This document shows positions 56,359 through 58,939 of a stretch of DNA of 58,939 nucleotides, in pieces. The notes under the pieces are model-generated. The model did no database searches. It saw nothing but the letters and a program-made list of their open reading frames with translations, and was not told the DNA's origin. Position 1 is the first letter of the stretch, and every line of letters starts with the position of its first letter. The translations under genes and the position numbers were made by a program. Source of the DNA: Bacillota bacterium (lineage in GTDB: Bacteria; Bacillota; Clostridia; Christensenellales; UBA1242); assembly GCA_009784555.1 (NCBI GenBank), contig WRBO01000010.1:1-58939 (forward strand). The letters are read 5' to 3'.

Positions 56359-56850
56359 TTATGCGGATGCCGCAGCACGTGTGAATACGTGGGTATAGTT
56401 CCAGTAGTTGTTTGATGTGCCAGGTACACGACGACGGTATGACATGGTTAGGGTGTTACCGTCAAGACTTACTTCCCTTGTCCCGATGAATACGAATGGC
56501 AATGTTGCTATTCCGCCCGTGCGGGTCATTGACAAACGGCCTCGGTTGTTTATTGACCATGTGCCGATACTGATACCTTCGGGTGGAATTGTGCCAGCCG
56601 TACGGTTCCAAAAATCAACTTCTGTAAATGTTCCGTCCGCACGGAATTCAATGAAATATCCGCCAAGCCATGTAAGACTTCCTGGTCGGAAGGTTTGTTC
56701 GTTGTTGCTTGGGCCTTGGCGTGTTTCCGTCAATTCCCAACGACCATGCAGGTCTTCGGACGATGGCCCCCGCCCACAACCCGTCAACATCACCATCGGC
56801 ACGACCATGATTATCGCCATTACCGCCGCCACCACCAACTTCTTTTTCAT
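56359..56850 (-). CDS. Lipoprotein with lipocalin-like domain
   Basis: 163 aa. Signal peptide with lipobox LTGC, then a beta-barrel-like region with GRWELTET, YFIEFRADGTFTEVDFW and GTWSINNRGRLSM, as in lipocalin_4/DUF4923-type proteins. AAGGAGGAAAACAA precedes the ATG; a terminator follows. Ligand unknown. Confidence 0.8.
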   Translation of the reverse strand: MKKKLVVAAVMAIIMVVPMVMLTGCGRGPSSEDLHGRWELTETRQGPSNNEQTFRPGSLTWLGGYFIEFRADGTFTEVDFWNRTAGTIPPEGISIGTWSINNRGRLSMTRTGGIATLPFVFIGTREVSLDGNTLTMSYRRRVPGTSNNYWNYTHVFTRAAASA

Positions 56851-56915
56851 TTGTTTTCCTCCTTTGCACTATATCATTGCGCTATTATTAATATTTGCAG
56901 ATTTTGTCGAAAGAG

Positions 56916-57494
56916 TCAAACGATTTTGCGGGCAATAATTGGTTGAATTTGTTTTCCGTTTAGGGCGTATTCAATGGTTTCAATGACCAGGTGGAAGTTG
57001 CAAGCCATGCTGTAGGGCTTTTTTTCGTGGTCGTCCATGTTGAACGGGACAAAGTAATAGTTGCGACGGTTCAGAAGGGTTCCGATGTTCGCGGCATTGC
57101 CCGAGAGCGCGTCGTTGGTGGACAACCCAATGATGCATGGGATGCCGTTACGCAACAGGGCCTTTGCCGCCATTGTGACGGATGTGTCGGTGATTGCGTG
57201 GGCCAATTTTGCAATGGTGTTCCCCGTTGCGGGCATGATGACGGTTGCCACGATTCCCGGGGTGGATGACAGTTTTTCGGCCCCCGCGATATCCGTGATG
57301 ATTGGGTTGCCCGTGATGTCAATTATTTGTTTGCGGAATTCGGCCATGCTGACGAACCTGTTTGGTAAATCGGCGTTTGACGAAATAACGGGGATGACGT
57401 TGTATTTGGCGACCAAGTTACGCAAGACGGGTTCCATTTTGGCGAAGTTACAACTGCTGGCACATATGCCCAGGACTATGCTCTGTTTTTCCAT
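56916..57494 (-). CDS. dpaB: Dipicolinate synthase subunit B
   Basis: Flavoprotein-fold subunit of dipicolinate synthase (SpoVFB), 192 aa. LGICASSCNFAKMEPVL near the N-terminus, VIMPATGNTIAKLAHAITDTSVTMAAKALLRN (in parts) and a Pro-Tyr-Ser C-terminal block fit the family. With DpaA it oxidises the dihydrodipicolinate branch product in the mother cell to make dipicolinate, which the SpoVA proteins then move. It starts 6 nt after dpaA. Confidence 0.92.
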   Translation of the reverse strand: MEKQSIVLGICASSCNFAKMEPVLRNLVAKYNVIPVISSNADLPNRFVSMAEFRKQIIDITGNPIITDIAGAEKLSSTPGIVATVIMPATGNTIAKLAHAITDTSVTMAAKALLRNGIPCIIGLSTNDALSGNAANIGTLLNRRNYYFVPFNMDDHEKKPYSMACNFHLVIETIEYALNGKQIQPIIARKIV

Positions 57495-57500
57495 ATGTCG

Positions 57501-58235
57501 TTATATTCGTTCCATTGCCTTTTTGACAGCCACGGCCGCATCCCGTGGAAAGTACCGACCCGGCAATGCGGGTTCAATTCGATAGTCGAATCGTGTACGG
57601 TCAAGTTTGCCCCAATCAAAGCCATAGGGCGCAGATGCAAGGTCATAGATAACGGTGTCCCCGCCCCCGCCGAACAAGAGGGTGCGCAGCAGCCCCTCGC
57701 CCACCATCGGCGCGGGAATTGTGTTGATTATGATATTGAATTTGGAGAGTGCGGCATATTGAAAATACGCACGGTCGCCGTATTTTCGTTTAATCTCGAT
57801 TTGTTTTTTGGGATTGAAATCCAGGATAGATATGTCATCAAAAACCCGTTCCAGTTGTGAACATAATTTCCCATATCCGATTATTAAAATGTTCTTTGCC
57901 CCGTCGCCAATAATTTGTTTCATTGCCAAGGCCGTTAGATAATTGTTCTCCATAGTGAATTCGGGGTCGTCCATCAGGTTGATGTATTTAATATGCGGTA
58001 ATGGTTCGACATCGGCCGTGAACCCAAATGCAACCGTTCCGCGTGGCAGGCGGCGCAAGGCGCGGTTCAGGTCGACGAATTTGGGTTCAAAAAACGCAAT
58101 CGGATTTTTCACGGGACGACATGAAAGGCACCCGCGCATAACATCGTAAACGCGAGTGCCTTCGGCCATGGCCAGTTTTTTCAATTCAGCCACCCGCGGG
58201 TCAACCGACCCCAGGTTCAGAAACAATGTCTTCAT
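57501..58235 (-). CDS. dpaA: Dipicolinate synthase subunit A
   Basis: NAD(P)-binding subunit (SpoVFA), 244 aa against about 297 in B. subtilis. LIIGYGKLCSQLERVFDD Rossmann motif, ALSKFNIIINTIPAPMV, and YDLASAPYGFDWGKL with the catalytic-side C-terminal region ALPGRYFPRDAA. The N-terminal domain appears shortened. GTAACA precedes the ATG; no clear Shine-Dalgarno. Confidence 0.9.
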   Translation of the reverse strand: MKTLFLNLGSVDPRVAELKKLAMAEGTRVYDVMRGCLSCRPVKNPIAFFEPKFVDLNRALRRLPRGTVAFGFTADVEPLPHIKYINLMDDPEFTMENNYLTALAMKQIIGDGAKNILIIGYGKLCSQLERVFDDISILDFNPKKQIEIKRKYGDRAYFQYAALSKFNIIINTIPAPMVGEGLLRTLLFGGGGDTVIYDLASAPYGFDWGKLDRTRFDYRIEPALPGRYFPRDAAVAVKKAMERI

Positions 58236-58244
58236 TGTTACAGG

Positions 58245-58931
58245 TTATGCAGCGTCATATGAAAATGGGTAATCAAAGTGGGTTCCAGAACGCAGGAGGC
58301 CAAGTTGTTGATAGAAGAAGTAGCTGCTCTGCATTACTTCCGCACGGTTAGCCAGTTGCGCGTCAATTTCATAGATAGCGGCGTCAAGGGCACCCTGGTC
58401 GCCGATGTGCATACGGGCTACGATAATCATGCTGTTGATTATGCGGATGCGTGCGTTGGTTAAACTTGGCATGTCTATGTTCGTTGGGTGGGTGGAAATT
58501 TCCTCGTCCGTGCGGTTGCCGATAACGGATTCAATTAGGCGCAGACGTTCCAACGCGGGTGCCAATTCCCCTGCGGTTGTGATTGTGCCGGGGGCGGCCA
58601 ACGATGCAGTCATTTGGTTTACCAAGTGTCCACGTGCGCCCGCCAGACCGTTTCGCATCTCCTCGGCAACGTACATCGATGTACTGTTCATAATGCCTTC
58701 GATAGTAATTAATTCGGCCGCGCGTTCGGCAAAGTACTCGTCACGGTTAACATTAGCCAGCATCAGGTTCGCCAATACCAATCGTGCGTTGTCTAGGCTG
58801 ACTATATCCAACTGTCCCACAACGTGTGATGTCCATTGGTGCGGGTTTGAACTCCATTCTTCGCGCCATCCTGTTTCCTTTTGCATGTCGATTGCATGAA
58901 TAGCGGCGGCCAATTCGGCGACATCGGTCAT
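58245..58931 (-). CDS. Unknown soluble protein, 228 aa
   Basis: Nearly all-helical, rich in Ala, Asn and Ile, without signal peptide or known domain (NARLVLANLMLANVNRDEYFAERAAEL in parts; LTNARIRIINSMIIVARMHI echoes the first motif, suggesting an internal duplication). It ends 9 bp before dpaA. The ATG lies 9 bp from the window edge, so the upstream signals are not visible and the true start may lie outside. Confidence 0.55.
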   Translation of the reverse strand: MTDVAELAAAIHAIDMQKETGWREEWSSNPHQWTSHVVGQLDIVSLDNARLVLANLMLANVNRDEYFAERAAELITIEGIMNSTSMYVAEEMRNGLAGARGHLVNQMTASLAAPGTITTAGELAPALERLRLIESVIGNRTDEEISTHPTNIDMPSLTNARIRIINSMIIVARMHIGDQGALDAAIYEIDAQLANRAEVMQSSYFFYQQLGLLRSGTHFDYPFSYDAA

Positions 58932-58939
58932 GGTGCCCA

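Noticed and set aside
1..58939. tRNA, rRNA and CRISPR arrays
   Set aside because: No TTCGAATCC-type T-arm with acceptor pairing, no rRNA signature, and no regularly spaced direct repeats were found by eye; a tRNAscan or CRISPR finder run would settle it.

Overview
The window looks like a chromosomal segment of an endospore-forming Firmicute, most likely a clostridial lineage, of roughly balanced GC content. Sporulation genes (three separate spoVA genes, dipicolinate synthase dpaA/dpaB, gpr), a Gram-positive dcw cluster (mraZ-rsmH-ftsL-like-PBP), DUF4364, a TrpXYZ-type ABC transporter and many lipoproteins with a Cys lipobox support this. No tRNA, rRNA, CRISPR array or prophage was seen.

Layout: 1-2.1 kb spoVAE, an SDR and an unknown gene. 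2.2-9.2 kb one ABC ATPase and one permease served by four paralogous solute-binding lipoproteins. 9.2-12.9 kb a radical SAM protein and proline biosynthesis (proB, fused proA-proC). 12.9-15.2 kb two asparaginase-fold proteins, one fused to a LysR DNA-binding domain. 15.2-17.4 kb spoVAD, an XRE repressor with paired operators, and spoVAC. 17.5-22.7 kb dcw cluster. 23.5-30.3 kb grpE-dnaK-(VTC, DUF4956, GLUG surface protein)-dnaJ. 30.5-34.7 kb lipoprotein, SDR, gpr, rpsT. 34.9-43.2 kb TSCPD, DUF4364, valS, small proteins, ftsK/spoIIIE, M16 peptidase. 43.2-44.6 kb a repeat-rich island with a DUF6291-like gene. 44.6-51.6 kb deacetylase-like protein, alaS, NYN-domain protein, tsaD, prfB. 51.6-56.9 kb an AT-rich helicase, iscU, nifS, thioredoxin. 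56.9-58.9 kb dpaB-dpaA.

The main result is a family of ribosome-mediated transcription attenuators. Each of the four solute-binding genes has its own promoter, a 19-21 codon leader peptide, and an intrinsic terminator just before the gene. The four peptides share a frame (start MNCTK-like, middle LGF/GLV, end TSGYR-like) but carry different codon runs: Leu/Val/Ile, Tyr/His, Phe and His. The codons for the conserved end can pair with the 5' arm of the terminator, and this pairing covaries between copies. proB has the same arrangement with a Pro-rich leader peptide. The simplest reading is one transporter core fitted with four solute receptors, each switched on when its own amino acid is scarce, plus proline synthesis switched on by proline shortage.

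A second pattern runs through the window: at many transcription-unit heads the start codon lies 5-8 nt downstream of a good -10 box, with no Shine-Dalgarno, so the mRNAs should be leaderless (leader peptides, rpsT, valS, alaS, prfB, nifS, ftsK and others). Genes inside operons have normal GGAGG-like sites.

The window also holds two families of dispersed repeats (a double poly-C element and a long imperfect palindrome), a promoter module present in three copies, a possible proA-proC frameshift fusion at a G6 run, and several proteins with altered active sites.
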